This document shows, piece after piece, positions 49,852 to 60,480 of a stretch of DNA of 64,000 nucleotides (its first letter is position 1; each line of letters opens with the position of its first letter). The DNA is from Panicum virgatum (lineage: Eukaryota > Streptophyta > Magnoliopsida > Poales > Poaceae): the NCBI RefSeq assembly GCF_016808335.1, contig NC_053149.1:56349922-56413921 (forward strand), given 5' to 3'. Position numbers and translations under genes: made by a program. The notes under the pieces were generated by a model that saw only the letters and a list, made by a program, of their open reading frames with translations, was not told where the DNA came from and ran no database searches.

Positions 49852-52800
49852 TTGTGATGTTTCGTTATTACCGGGGTTCAGCGGTCACTCCCTGCTGAGG
49901 GATCCAAGGCACAACAAGGGGCTCTCCTTCACGGAGAAAGAGCGGGACGCACACTACCTGAGAGGATTGTTGCCCCCGGTAGTGCTATCACAGGATCTTC
50001 AGGTCTGCTGCTTTCTCCTCCTTGTGTGCCTTTGCACTTTTGGCAGTTGACGAGTTATCTGAAGCCCGTGCATCCCCCGCAGGAGAAGAGGCTGCTGCAG
50101 AATGTTCGCCAGTTCGAGGTCCCGTTGCAGCGTTACATGGCCTTAATGGACCTTCAGGTAAGCTCATCTACTTCTCCTTTGTATTCACAATATAAGTTGC
50201 AGGCATACAATCGTTTCGATCGTTAGTTCTTTCTTTCTGCTGTCCATGTTGCACGTGTTTTCTTTTTCCCATGATGCATGTGTTTTCCAGGAGAGAAATG
50301 AGAGACTATTTTACAAGCTCCTGATCGACAATGTGGAAGAATTGCTTCCTGTTGTGTATACACCAACCGTGGGGGAGGCTTGCCAGAAGTATGGGTCGAT
50401 CTTCAGACGACCCCAGGGTTTATACATCAGCCTCAAAGAGAAGTGGGTCATCTTCCTCCTTTCACAAAGTAGTTGCTGGTGAATGCTGGGAGTTTTAAAG
50501 CCTTAGTGGTGCTTATGAGATATTTTTTCATGCTAGGGGGAGGATATTGGAGGTATTGAGGAATTGGCCAGAGAAGAGTATTCAAGTTATTGTCGTTACT
50601 GATGGTGAGAGAATTTTAGGCCTGGGAGATCTAGGCTGCCAGGTTAGTTTTAGTTCAGGCATTCTTGCTTTGTCGGGGACCATTTGTGCTTCTGGATTTT
50701 TGACAAGCACATAGTTTGTTGCTCTGATAATTTTCGTTATGTGAAATATGTATAGGGCATGGGAATTCCTGTGGGGAAACTTGCACTGTATACTGCACTT
50801 GGAGGTGTCCGGCCATCCGCTGTGAGTAGTTTACCTGTAAATAGACCATTCCCAATATTTAGCAGCATGATGTGATGTTCTCCCATTTTGTGTCCTAGTG
50901 CTTGCCTATCACCATTGATGTGGGAACAAATAATGAAGATCTACTAAAGGATGAGTTCTACATTGGATTAAAGCAAAGAAGAGCAACTGGCCAGGTTCCA
51001 TGCTCCTAGCACTGGCTAGGCTTGTTCAATTATTATGAATGATGTTTACCTGAATAATTGTTGGTCTTGATTCGTGATCTGCATTGTTAGGAATACTCTG
51101 AACTTCTGGATGAGTTCATGACAGAAGTTAGGCAGAACTATGGACAGAAGGTTCTTGTCCAGGTCAGGAAAATTGTCGAAGATAAATTATTTGTCACTTA
51201 TTTAACTGTATGATACCCACTTTTTTCTAAAAATTGGTTTGGGTTTACAGTTTGAGGACTTCGCGAATCACAATGCATTTACACTTCTTGAGAAGTACAG
51301 GGCAAACCATCTTGTATTTAATGATGATATCCAGGTAATCATATTAGATAATTGTTTCTTTATCTTACTGCTCCTATAAGAGGCTGTTGAATTTGTTCTA
51401 GACAGCGGTTGTAACTCTGAGACTATTATATTCACAGGGAACTGCTGCGGTAGTACTTGCAGGGCTTATTGCTGCTCTGAAGTCTGTTGGTGGCACTCTA
51501 GCCGATCATGCATTCCTGTTCTTTGGTGCAGGAGTGGTAATTGGTCTTTGTTTGCAATCATAGAGGGCGAATTCTAATAATCATAGACCGCTTAAATATG
51601 TGGAATGAGCCCACATGATATATTGCTTACTTGTCTTTACATTACATTCACACGAAACTTGATAGTCGAAAGAAGATTGTTAGGGATTTAAGGCTGATTG
51701 AGGCCTTGAGGGACTGATACACTATCAGTTCCCTTCGGTTCTTCTTTACAATAGTCACGTTCTAATGATCTCCTCCTGTATCCTGGGGATATGATTGTAT
51801 CAGAAATCCTCCTGTACTTGATGGTTTTTTGCATTCCAAAATCATGATTTTTCTTGTTGCAAGATTGTTAATACTTTGATGTAGAACATCAATACATAAA
51901 CTAATAAAGTGGTATAGAATTAACTCGGATTTGTTACAACTCGGAAATACTAATGTCCATGTCGTTTGACTTTACTGTTCAATAGAAAATTGTAATTTAA
52001 ATACCTGTTTTTCTGTTCTTGCAGGCTGGTACAGGCATCGCTGAACTAGTTGCTCTGGAGATATCCAGACAGGTAGTAACTTGTTAAGTTCGCCATTACT
52101 GGAAGAATTTGCTGACGACCATTTTCTTAGATTAAGGAAAAGTTCCAGCCTTGAACATTTGTAAGTGAATGTCTATAGCCATTTGCTGACGACCATAGTG
52201 GTGATTTATTTCAGGGAAAGGTCTCAGTAGAAGAGGCTCGGCAAAAGATCTGGCTTGTTGATTCAAAGGTAAGATTATGATGTGCCCTTTCTCTTATTTT
52301 TTTGGTAATTACAGATAAAGAGGTTTGTTGTTTGTTGCAGGGACTGATTGTGGCCTCACGTAATGAGACTCTTCAGCCATTCAAGAAACGATACGCACAT
52401 GAGCATGAACCTGTTAAGGATCTCTTGGGCGCTGTCAAGGTGCAAGGCTAAACCGAATGGGATACAAATAATCTTCATTGTGGAATTTCATGGTTCATAA
52501 ATCCTTTACCCGTTCTTCAGGCCATTAGACCAACCGCGCTAATAGGATCAGCTGGTGTGGGTCGAAGTTTCACAAAAGAGGTGATTGAGGCTATGTCCTC
52601 CGTTAATGAGGTAAATCTTAATATCACTGTGCTATCTAGGTTCTTTTGTATTGTACAGTTCAGTACTTTTAATTATCTCCAACGAAACGCAGAGACCCAT
52701 CATCCTTGCTCTATCAAACCCGACATCACAGTCTGAATGTACTGCTGAAGAGGCATATACATGGAGTCAGGCAGTGTTTCATGCACAGCTTTCATCTTTC

Positions 52801-53630
52801 CACGTAAGTATATTGTAATCAGATGATACATGTATATCCAGGGCCGTGCGATATTTGGGAGTGGTAGCCCGTTTGACCCGGTGAAGTATAACGACAAGCT
52901 GTTTGTGCCTGCCCAGGTCTGAAACATTGCCTTGTGCATAAATGAAGTTCCCAAGTTTTCGACAGTTTGAAATTGTGACCTTTACATTGAACTATATATA
53001 CCAGGCAAACAATGCATACATTTTCCCGGGGTTTGGTCTAGGTGTGGTGATCTCAGGAGCGGTCCGGGTGACAGATGATATGGTCCTTGCTGCTGGTAAA
53101 CACAATCTTCTATAGCTCAAGAGGGATCATTCGCGTCTCGACATGCATATTGAATTGTTGATACTAATTCTGCACCCTTTTTCACCATATCATACAGCTG
53201 AAGGACTAGCTGACCAGGTAACCCCCGAGCATATTGACAAAGGCCTCATCTACCCACCCTTTTCCATCATCAGGAAGATATCAGCCAACATCGCTGCCCG
53301 TGTTGCTGCAAAAGCCTACAACCTCGGTATCTTAGGCTGTTTCCGCTACAATTGAAACTTTAGCAACATGGGACGACAGTTGTAAGCTGTTCCGTTCTGC
53401 TGCTTTTGTGTGCAGGGTTGGCTAGCCAGCTCCCTCGCCCAAAGGACCTGGTGAATTACGCTGAGAGCTGCATGTACACCCCCTATTTACCGATCTTACA
53501 GATGAAGGACAATAATGCTGAGTTGCAGACATTGGACGAACTCTGTACGACTCCACTCGAAGAACTGCGTATGCCTATTACCGTATCAACTATTGTTGAG
53601 CCACTATGCTTCCCTGTTATCATCGTGTAA
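49392..53630 (+). CDS. NADP-dependent malic enzyme, probably cytosolic, 19 exons
   Basis: Nineteen exons from 49392-49516 to 53416-53630 join to 624 codons. The enzyme decarboxylates malate to pyruvate and yields NADPH. Signatures: [38 protein letters not shown] with the catalytic Tyr; [20 protein letters not shown]; the metal site [10 protein letters not shown] and FNDDIQGTAAV; WLVDSKGLIV; and [20 protein letters not shown]. No transit peptide is evident, and the N terminus resembles cytosolic grass forms. Three oddities. The dinucleotide motif GAGEAG reads GAGVAG (exon 10, 51438-51536). The intron after exon 15 (ends 52770) starts GC instead of GT. An extra T in the run at 53486-53488 shifts the last codons, so the usual end CMYTP-x-YRSYR is replaced by about 46 unrelated residues; the expected stop would be at 53503-53505. 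The start ATG at 49392 fits the family; an in-frame ATG at 49317 would add 25 residues. Confidence 0.9.
49768..49849. repeat. (AT)n microsatellite in NADP-ME intron 1
   Basis: About 82 bp of uninterrupted AT dinucleotides, 33 bp before the exon 2 acceptor at 49882. Likely highly variable in length and prone to assembly error. Confidence 0.97.
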
Positions 53631-53806
53631 AATGTCTGGCAAAGTTCGGTAGTAAATAGCCCATCCAGCTTGTTCATATGTTCAGTAGTCGTGTAACAAC
53701 TATTGTTGAGCCACTATGCTTCCTTGTGATCATCGTGTAAAATGTCTGGCAAAGTTCGGTAGTAAATAGCCCATCCAGCTTGTTCATATGTTCAGTAGTC
53801 GTGTAA
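53587..53806. repeat. 110-bp tandem duplication in the NADP-ME 3' end
   Basis: 53587-53696 and 53697-53806 are direct copies starting CAACTATTGTTGAGCC, with about three differences. The first copy contains the stop codon used by the frameshifted reading; both otherwise lie in the 3' UTR. Confidence 0.92.
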
Positions 53807-54405
53807 TGAAGTTCATGGGGCTGTACAACATATTTCTACGAAGCATATGAATATGAGAGCGTATGTGACATGAGTTGGTAATGCAGTTTTCGCGTAGCAG
53901 GTGTATACTTACATATGGATGGATAGTGAAGTTACGCATAACGTAGTGAAGTTTCGCATAACGCGCTGTTGCATCACCACCGCCTTCTCGCAGCACGTTG
54001 AGGTTCTTTCATATACAAAATCTGCAGGACATTGTTCGGGTCACTTCTTCATTCTATCAACTCTCTGATATAAGCATGGATGACAATGAAGCCAGCAACA
54101 AGTATAACAAAGCTACCATCTGGATGACTGGATCCCTTTTGCTATTGCCAAAATTTCGCCACAAGTATAACAAAACTAGCTGCTACTTGCTGCTGCCACA
54201 ACCCATGAAATATGCACAGCACTGTAAAATATGCACTCCCACAAGTAGCATGGTTTCTTTACAACTCTTTCCTTTCGCAATCCAACTTTTTTTTTTGCTG
54301 AAAACTCTTTCCCTTTGTATTTGTAGGAAGTAGCAGGGCAAATTGCATCTTGCAATGAAGAGAGGGCAGAAGTACTTGGGTTGCTGCAAGCCACTGTCAC
54401 GAAAG
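53807..54405. other. Intergenic between convergent NADP-ME and cereblon genes
   Basis: No gene recognised. Probably the 3' UTRs of both genes; a short direct repeat CACAAGTATAACAAA occurs around 54097-54177. Confidence 0.45.
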
Positions 54406-57400
54406 TCATACATGGATGATCTGATCTGATCTGATCAGACCTGTCTTGACTCTTGATTGCGTATCATCAGAAATTTGGGAGGTGCGTATCCCCCAGAAAG
54501 ATTTTGGATGCAGGTTCTTCTTGTCAGCTCTGAACAGCCAGCCTATGTTGGACTCGCAGGAAGCACACAGTGCAATCGTCCATGTGTATCTGCAACAAAA
54601 AAAAAAAAGAACTTAACCAGTGTACGCAAATTTCGGAAAACCAGCTGAAAAAATGTTATACCCTGGAAACCAGCTGTGAATTTTGGACGGGTCACCACGC
54701 AGTGCAAGGTTTGTGACACTGTGTACTGTAATCAACTCTTTCACAGAACTGTAAGAACCAATAGCGTCGGAGCTGGATATCATCACCATGTCGCTTCGTC
54801 TTGCAATAGAAGTCTAAAACAAGAAATGAACTTGTCATGTCTCACATTAATAAAAGTTATGCTAAAATTATTTCATCTTTTACAGGTGGTATCACCAGGA
54901 CCATTGCAGATACAACTAGATGAGATGCCAACAATACATGGTTCCTATGCTGTTTCCAAAAGTCAACTCTCCGGTGGGTTTTAGCCATTGAGGGAGGCAA
55001 TAAGTTTTCTTCCCTAAATGGATAAGTTAACAATCTTTATGACCCGCAAAATCTGGACAAACTTAATTTCATTTTATGCCATCATTATGCATGTTGCAGC
55101 AAGCCAACAAGAACTCTTAAAGCTGGCTGCAACTGCAGATCATAGGAATGTAAACTCACAAATCTTAACCATGCGGCCAGAATTGAAGAAATGAAGAACA
55201 GGGCACCATCTAGAATGGGAAAATAAACCTTTTTTTAAATTAAAATAAACTAGTACGATCAGAACTTCAGCAGAGTAACTAATTCAAAAAATAGTAAACA
55301 ATTACCAGACAAATTCTGCATCGTATGATATTGAAAGCTTTGAGAAGCTGAATCTCTCGCTGTAGTCGATATGAGATTCCATCAATCTCAAGTAATTCTT
55401 GCCTTAGAGATAATGAGATCGGAAGATTGCTTCCAATGTAAAAGGACAAATGATTCGGCTTTTTCACATGATCATCCATGCAAGGGTTTACAATAACCTG
55501 TCTCCACAAATCTGCCATAAACAAATTGTAAGGTTACACATACAGCACACTTAAAAAGTTAGCCTACCAGATTCATATGTTTGTGTTGGACATTATGGAA
55601 AGGAATATTATGCAGTTAGAAATAAATGGATGTGGAATAACATAGATTCAGTTCATGCTAAAAAGGAAGTGGAGAAATAATTCAGTACCTGCAGCTCTCC
55701 TAGCAAGTGAATACGGATCATACATTTCATAAGCCCAGCGAGGCCAAAATGACAATGGAGCCTGTGATGCCATCTTTGTGGTATAGCCACTCCAGTAGTG
55801 TCTCCGTTGTTCGGTATTTTCCTTGCTTACTCCCAAAAAGGATGTGGAGCAGAGATCATCCTCATCTCCTGTGTTTGTATGCTTATCTGGCTCGCTGCAC
55901 CCATCAGAATCATGGCGCCAACAGGACTGTTCATGTATGGGATCTTCATCTTCATTTGAGGATTCATCCAAACTACCACACGCCAACAAGCCTGAAAGGT
56001 ATACTCTTTTATCTTTTACTGAGTGATCACTTGAAGAGCTAGTGGGTGATAGAGATACCCCATCTATTTCAGAATCCACGTGATCAAGTTGTTTAGAACA
56101 TGACACATACACACTAGGGACTGATGAATCACATTGCCTGAAACCATTACTTGCAGCTAACTGTCCAAAAGCATCTCTTGGAGTTCTTTGAGGTGTATCT
56201 TCTTCAATAATGTGGACTTCACCCCATGGCTGTAAAGTATGAACATGAAAAATGTCATAAAATTATGTTCTCTTCCCTCTGTTTCAGGGAACAACGGACT
56301 TCTTTTATTCAACTATAGACTTACTACTCCATCGATGTCCAACCAATGGCGTGCAAGACGAAATCGCTGCTGACCCCGAGAGAAAACACATGATGAACCA
56401 TCATCCAACTGTTGAATTTCCTGTATCTGTTTAAGGAAAATAAACAGTTTACAGGTAAATAAAATAGTTTGGGAGAGAAATAAATAAGAACTTGCACTGA
56501 TGCGTAGTTTATAACTTATACGGGTCCTATTGATTTTAATATTGAAGAAATATGTAAACGAATTTAATTTAACAAAGAAGAGTCAATTTCAGAGAGACTG
56601 GCAGCATGAAAATGACATTTGTGTTCCAAGATGTTGTGTATCATCAATTGATCAATGTACAAGACCAGAAATCAGTTCGCATGTTATTCCAGACTATATT
56701 CAACCATAGCTCCTCAGAAGTTTTAAAAAAACACTGTAGTTAACTATAGCCACAGATTCCATAAGGATATTATCCAGTAAAAAAATGCTCAAATCCCATG
56801 GCAATCCATCAATTCATTTTAATGGCTTGATGTATGTCTTTTAGATTGCATTAATATTCATATATTTATTTACAAATGAAGTATAGATCAGGGACAAAGC
56901 TGGAACCAAAATGACACTGATGCCCTACTTTAACATACTTGCAGCAACATACATAATCAACTTATTTTAGCATGAGCAACTTTAGGTGCACATATTGTCA
57001 AAATGAGTCAACTGCAACCTAAATTCCGTTTTTGACCGTGCTGCATATGCACCACCCTAAGTCCCTAACCCTGTGTAGGGTTTTACCCCTGGTTTAGAGT
57101 TTAGACTTTAGTATCATTACAGAAGTCTTTCTCTTTTTTTTTTGGTTCCTAGAAAGTTCACGCATATATTCATCTAAAATGATTTATCACAACCTTATAT
57201 AAGAAGATAATCTAATCTATTTAGAAACTCTCAAGAAAGAGGAAGACCAGTAGACCACAGGTAGTCAGGTAGACATGTGACTAATAATAATCAAATAGCT
57301 TATATTGGTGTCTGTGTCAAAAGAATTGCCACATATGGCTCCAGAGTCTACACTGAAATAGCTTGTATGAAAAAAGAAATCACACCTCTGCTGTTGTTCC

Positions 57401-58959
57401 GACAGAAGCAATAGTATGATGTCCATCATTTGCACTTCGATAAGCATGAACCTGGCATTGGATCATTGTCAATTATAAATACAAATGTAAAAAGGCGTCA
57501 CAACAAGGAGAGGTGGCACTCACCACACCTATCATGCATGGAGCATCAACATGATTGACAGCCTTGTCAATAGCTTCTGCTAATCTAGGCTGAATTACTC
57601 GAAGAGGTAGGAAAGCTTCAGGAAACAAAACAACACCTGCAAAGGTTTCATGCCATAACATTTAATATAACTCCACTATGTTAAACATGTATACAACTAT
57701 ACATCACTAATATGTGATAGCCCCACTCAGGTAAAAGGGACAGTACAGGTGCCCATTTCTGGAGATAGTTTTATGAGATGATGACCACTAGTTATGTAGT
57801 CAATATTAGGCCTGTTTGGAAAGGATGACAGGATGACCGACTTCAAAATGCATTGTCCGTATAGCCAGATTGATTATTGGGGTAAGTTTTGTCATACACT
57901 GCATGGTCTACAAGAAACAGGGAAGTTACCTTGAAGATAAAGCATCGGCAAATTGAGGACTCTGTCGCAATCCAAGAAAGTAAATTTGCCTCGGGTACCA
58001 TCAACCTTTGCTTCTGGCAAAGTAACCAGATTTTTTACACATTGAGTCCAGGATTATGAAGTACAATAAGAATAGCACAAATATTCACCAAGATAGGTGT
58101 TAGCTTGCAAGGAAACCATAGATGTGTCAACTGTTAGCTCCTCAGAAGTGCTAATCCCTCCATCTCTATGAGTATTTCTGCAATAAAAGAATTTGAAGAA
58201 GAAGAAGAAAAGAATAAAACAAGAATCCTCACAAACACTGGGTGGCAACAAACTAATCCAATTTATTTTTACCAATGAACTGAATACAGAGTGTGGGAAA
58301 ATTTCATGGACCATTAGTACTTTTAACAGGCGCATAGAATTAGAGTAGATAGTGATCTGAATATGACAAACATGTGCGCACCATGTGTTGCTACCTCATC
58401 ACTCCATCGTTCCATTGGGAACCACCAAGCACAAGTCGACTACATCAGCAAATTTGTGATGACAGTAACACTTGAAGCTGAAAAGATTTGGAGCAATCGA
58501 ACACCCAATACTAAGTATTCGAGAAGAAAAAACACCCAATACTAAACATTGGCTATGAGTGTCGAGAGATCACTATTTATCTCCGGTTTAACTCTAGAAT
58601 GGATATTATTCTATGCTCGAGGCTGTCTTTACCGTTTACTATGTTCTTAACTTTGCAAAATTTCCCCAAACCTAATCTCCACCTCCTCAGAATTCAGAGT
58701 GTAATGTAACTTCAGAAATACTAAAACTATCAGTTATAGAACTATATTATTATCACCACTAAAGCCCGCTCTCGCAAGGAATGGTAAGAAAAGGGCGAGG
58801 GTCAGGGGTGGGCTCGGACCTGAGGAAAGTGTCAACGGAGGAGGAGGAGGTGGAGCCGTCGTCGTCGACCTCCTCGACCTGGAGCTCCTCCATGTCCAGC
58901 TCGAGGATCTGCTCCATCTGCCTCCGCTCCCTCTCCAGGATCCAGTCCGGTTCCGCCAT
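54406..58959 (-). CDS. CRBN: Cereblon orthologue (LON-like plus CULT domain), 10 exons
   Basis: Exons 58959-58820, 58177-58089, 58010-57930, 57636-57524, 57451-57386, 56426-56325, 56229-55689, 55511-55306, 54813-54662 and 54589-54406 join in frame to 557 residues. Cereblon is the substrate receptor of a CUL4-DDB1 ubiquitin ligase; the plant orthologue's substrates are not well known. A Glu/Asp-rich N terminus precedes the LON-like domain (VLNLPMLYLQGVVLFPEAFLPLR from about residue 120). An acidic Ser-rich insert fills the large seventh exon. The CULT domain has zinc pairs CRIC (442, 445) and CASC (505, 508), and the ligand cage His492, Trp494, Trp500, Trp514 and Phe516, with the same spacing as human His378, Trp380, Trp386, Trp400 and Phe402. 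The loop that carries an Asn-Pro-His-Gly motif in other cereblons reads GSYSSVKEL here and is about five residues shorter. Plant databases often label such proteins 'ATP-dependent protease La domain'. Confidence 0.9.
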
Positions 58960-59800
58960 TTCGCCGCCGCCGCAGACCGCACAGTTGAGGTGCAGGTTGT
59001 GGGGATATGGCGGCGGCGTTACTTCTCAGTTCTGTTCGGTCCCGTTCCTGTCCTGCCCGCTGCGTGAGCCGTGTGCCGGTGGCTGGTGCGGTCGGCGGCC
59101 GTGAGCCGTCGCAACGGGCGTGCCGCGTGCGAGCTAGGCGCGCGGGCTGTGGTGGACTAGTGGTCATCATCGTTACAGGGCGCCGGCCGTGCAGTGCGAC
59201 CAAATGGGAATGAATGAATTAGCACCAATCTATTTCTACAAATCGATTTTTAGCACTACATAGATACAGCTGATTGGATCATCACACAGCATCACCTGTT
59301 CCTAATCATTACATGCCCCCGTTTCTACAAATCGATTTTTAGCATTGCGTAGATACAACTGATTGGATCATTACATAGCATCAGCTGTTCCTAATCATTA
59401 CTTGCTTGAGCGGTAATAAAAATTTCTATACCTCCATCATAAAAATTTCATCATTTTTTTTGCGGATATAAATTTTTTTTATCATAATAGGACTATGAAT
59501 TAATTACAAGAAATATATTTCTAAAATTATAATAATAATTTTATACTAAAGTATACCATATTATATATTTATCGTATAGATATACATATATGTCGTCTAA
59601 CAAAATTAAATTATTATTTTATGATTTTTTGATTTACTATGGTTTTTAAAATTTGAGCTAAAATAAACATATAAAAGCAGAAAAGGAGAAAATCCACCGA
59701 GGACAAACATATGAAATTGGGTGTCAGACCGATTGTTTCATTATTCAGAGAGAGGAAAATGTCATCTCAAAATCTTTTTTTTAGGGAATCTCAAAATCTA
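58960..59800. other. Cereblon promoter and intergenic region
   Basis: GC-rich to about 59200 (probable promoter of the minus-strand cereblon gene), then AT-rich. Contains an 89-bp tandem duplication (listed separately). No gene recognised. Confidence 0.5.
59233..59405. repeat. 89-bp tandem duplication upstream of cereblon
   Basis: Two diverged copies beginning TTTCTACAAATCGATTTTTAG at 59233 and 59322, differing at about ten positions. No TIR or coding content; origin unknown. Confidence 0.8.
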
Positions 59801-60480
59801 AGAAGATAAAAAGAACTTTTTCTTTTCTCCCCAATGACCCAAGCCTTGGGCCGGCCTTCCAAGCCCACACATGAATACAAGGCCCGGTGCAAAAATACAC
59901 ACGGCCCGCCCTCCTTCCCATCCATCCATCTCGCCGCCCGCCCGCCCGCCCGCGCCTGGTCAGTGGTCAGTGCCTCAGTGGTCGCCCCCACGGCCCACCC
60001 CCGGCTCTCCCCACCTCGCCGCGGCGACGCACCGCCAGCACAACCTACCAAATCCGCCGCGGCCAGCGCCGCCGCCGCGGTCCCTCTCATCCTGCGCGGC
60101 TGCGCCCCACTAGGTAACTCACTAACGACTTCACCCTCTGCCGCCGGCATTACCTCCTGCGTCACTTTGCGCTCCCGCCGCCCTTTTCCCCCGCGCTCCC
60201 TCTCGCCGTCTTTTCCCCAACTTACCCGCTCGGCATCCCCCGATGCGAAACCTGCGGCTGACCTCCGGCTCACGTCGCGCCGCGCGGGGAGATCGGGGCA
60301 GGTGCACTCATCCGGACGGGGAGGTTGCTGTCCGGGAATCAACGTGTCGGTCTCTGCTCTCTCGATTGGTCGGTACCCCGCAGGCCCGCACCTTTCCTCC
60401 CCCCCCCCACCCCCCCCCCCCCCCCCCCGCTCCCTACCGATGCCGCTAGGAGGGAATCGGTTCTTCTGAGGTGACACCAA
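59801..60480 (+). promoter_or_regulatory. GC-rich island with poly-C run, possible promoter or first exon
   Basis: An abrupt CpG- and C-rich block containing a run of about 29 bases, all C but one (60399-60428). Open frames on both strands are Pro/Ala/Ser- or Gly/Arg-rich and resemble no family. A splice donor-like AG|GTAACTC occurs near 60112. It may be the first, untranslated exon of a plus-strand transcript, but no downstream coding exons were recognised. Confidence 0.35.

Noticed and set aside
52804..52841. GTAAGT donor 33 nt inside the NADP-ME intron as the main splice site
   Set aside because: Leaves an intron of 38 nt, below the usual plant minimum; kept only as an alternative in the findings.
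57808..57860. GGCCTGTTTGGAAAGGATGAC as a MITE end in a cereblon intron
   Set aside because: Only one end was found and no inverted partner or duplication.
59834..60469. 211-residue Pro/Ser-rich open frame
   Set aside because: No domain, overlapping minus-strand frame of similar length, and C-rich homopolymer content suggest a UTR or promoter.
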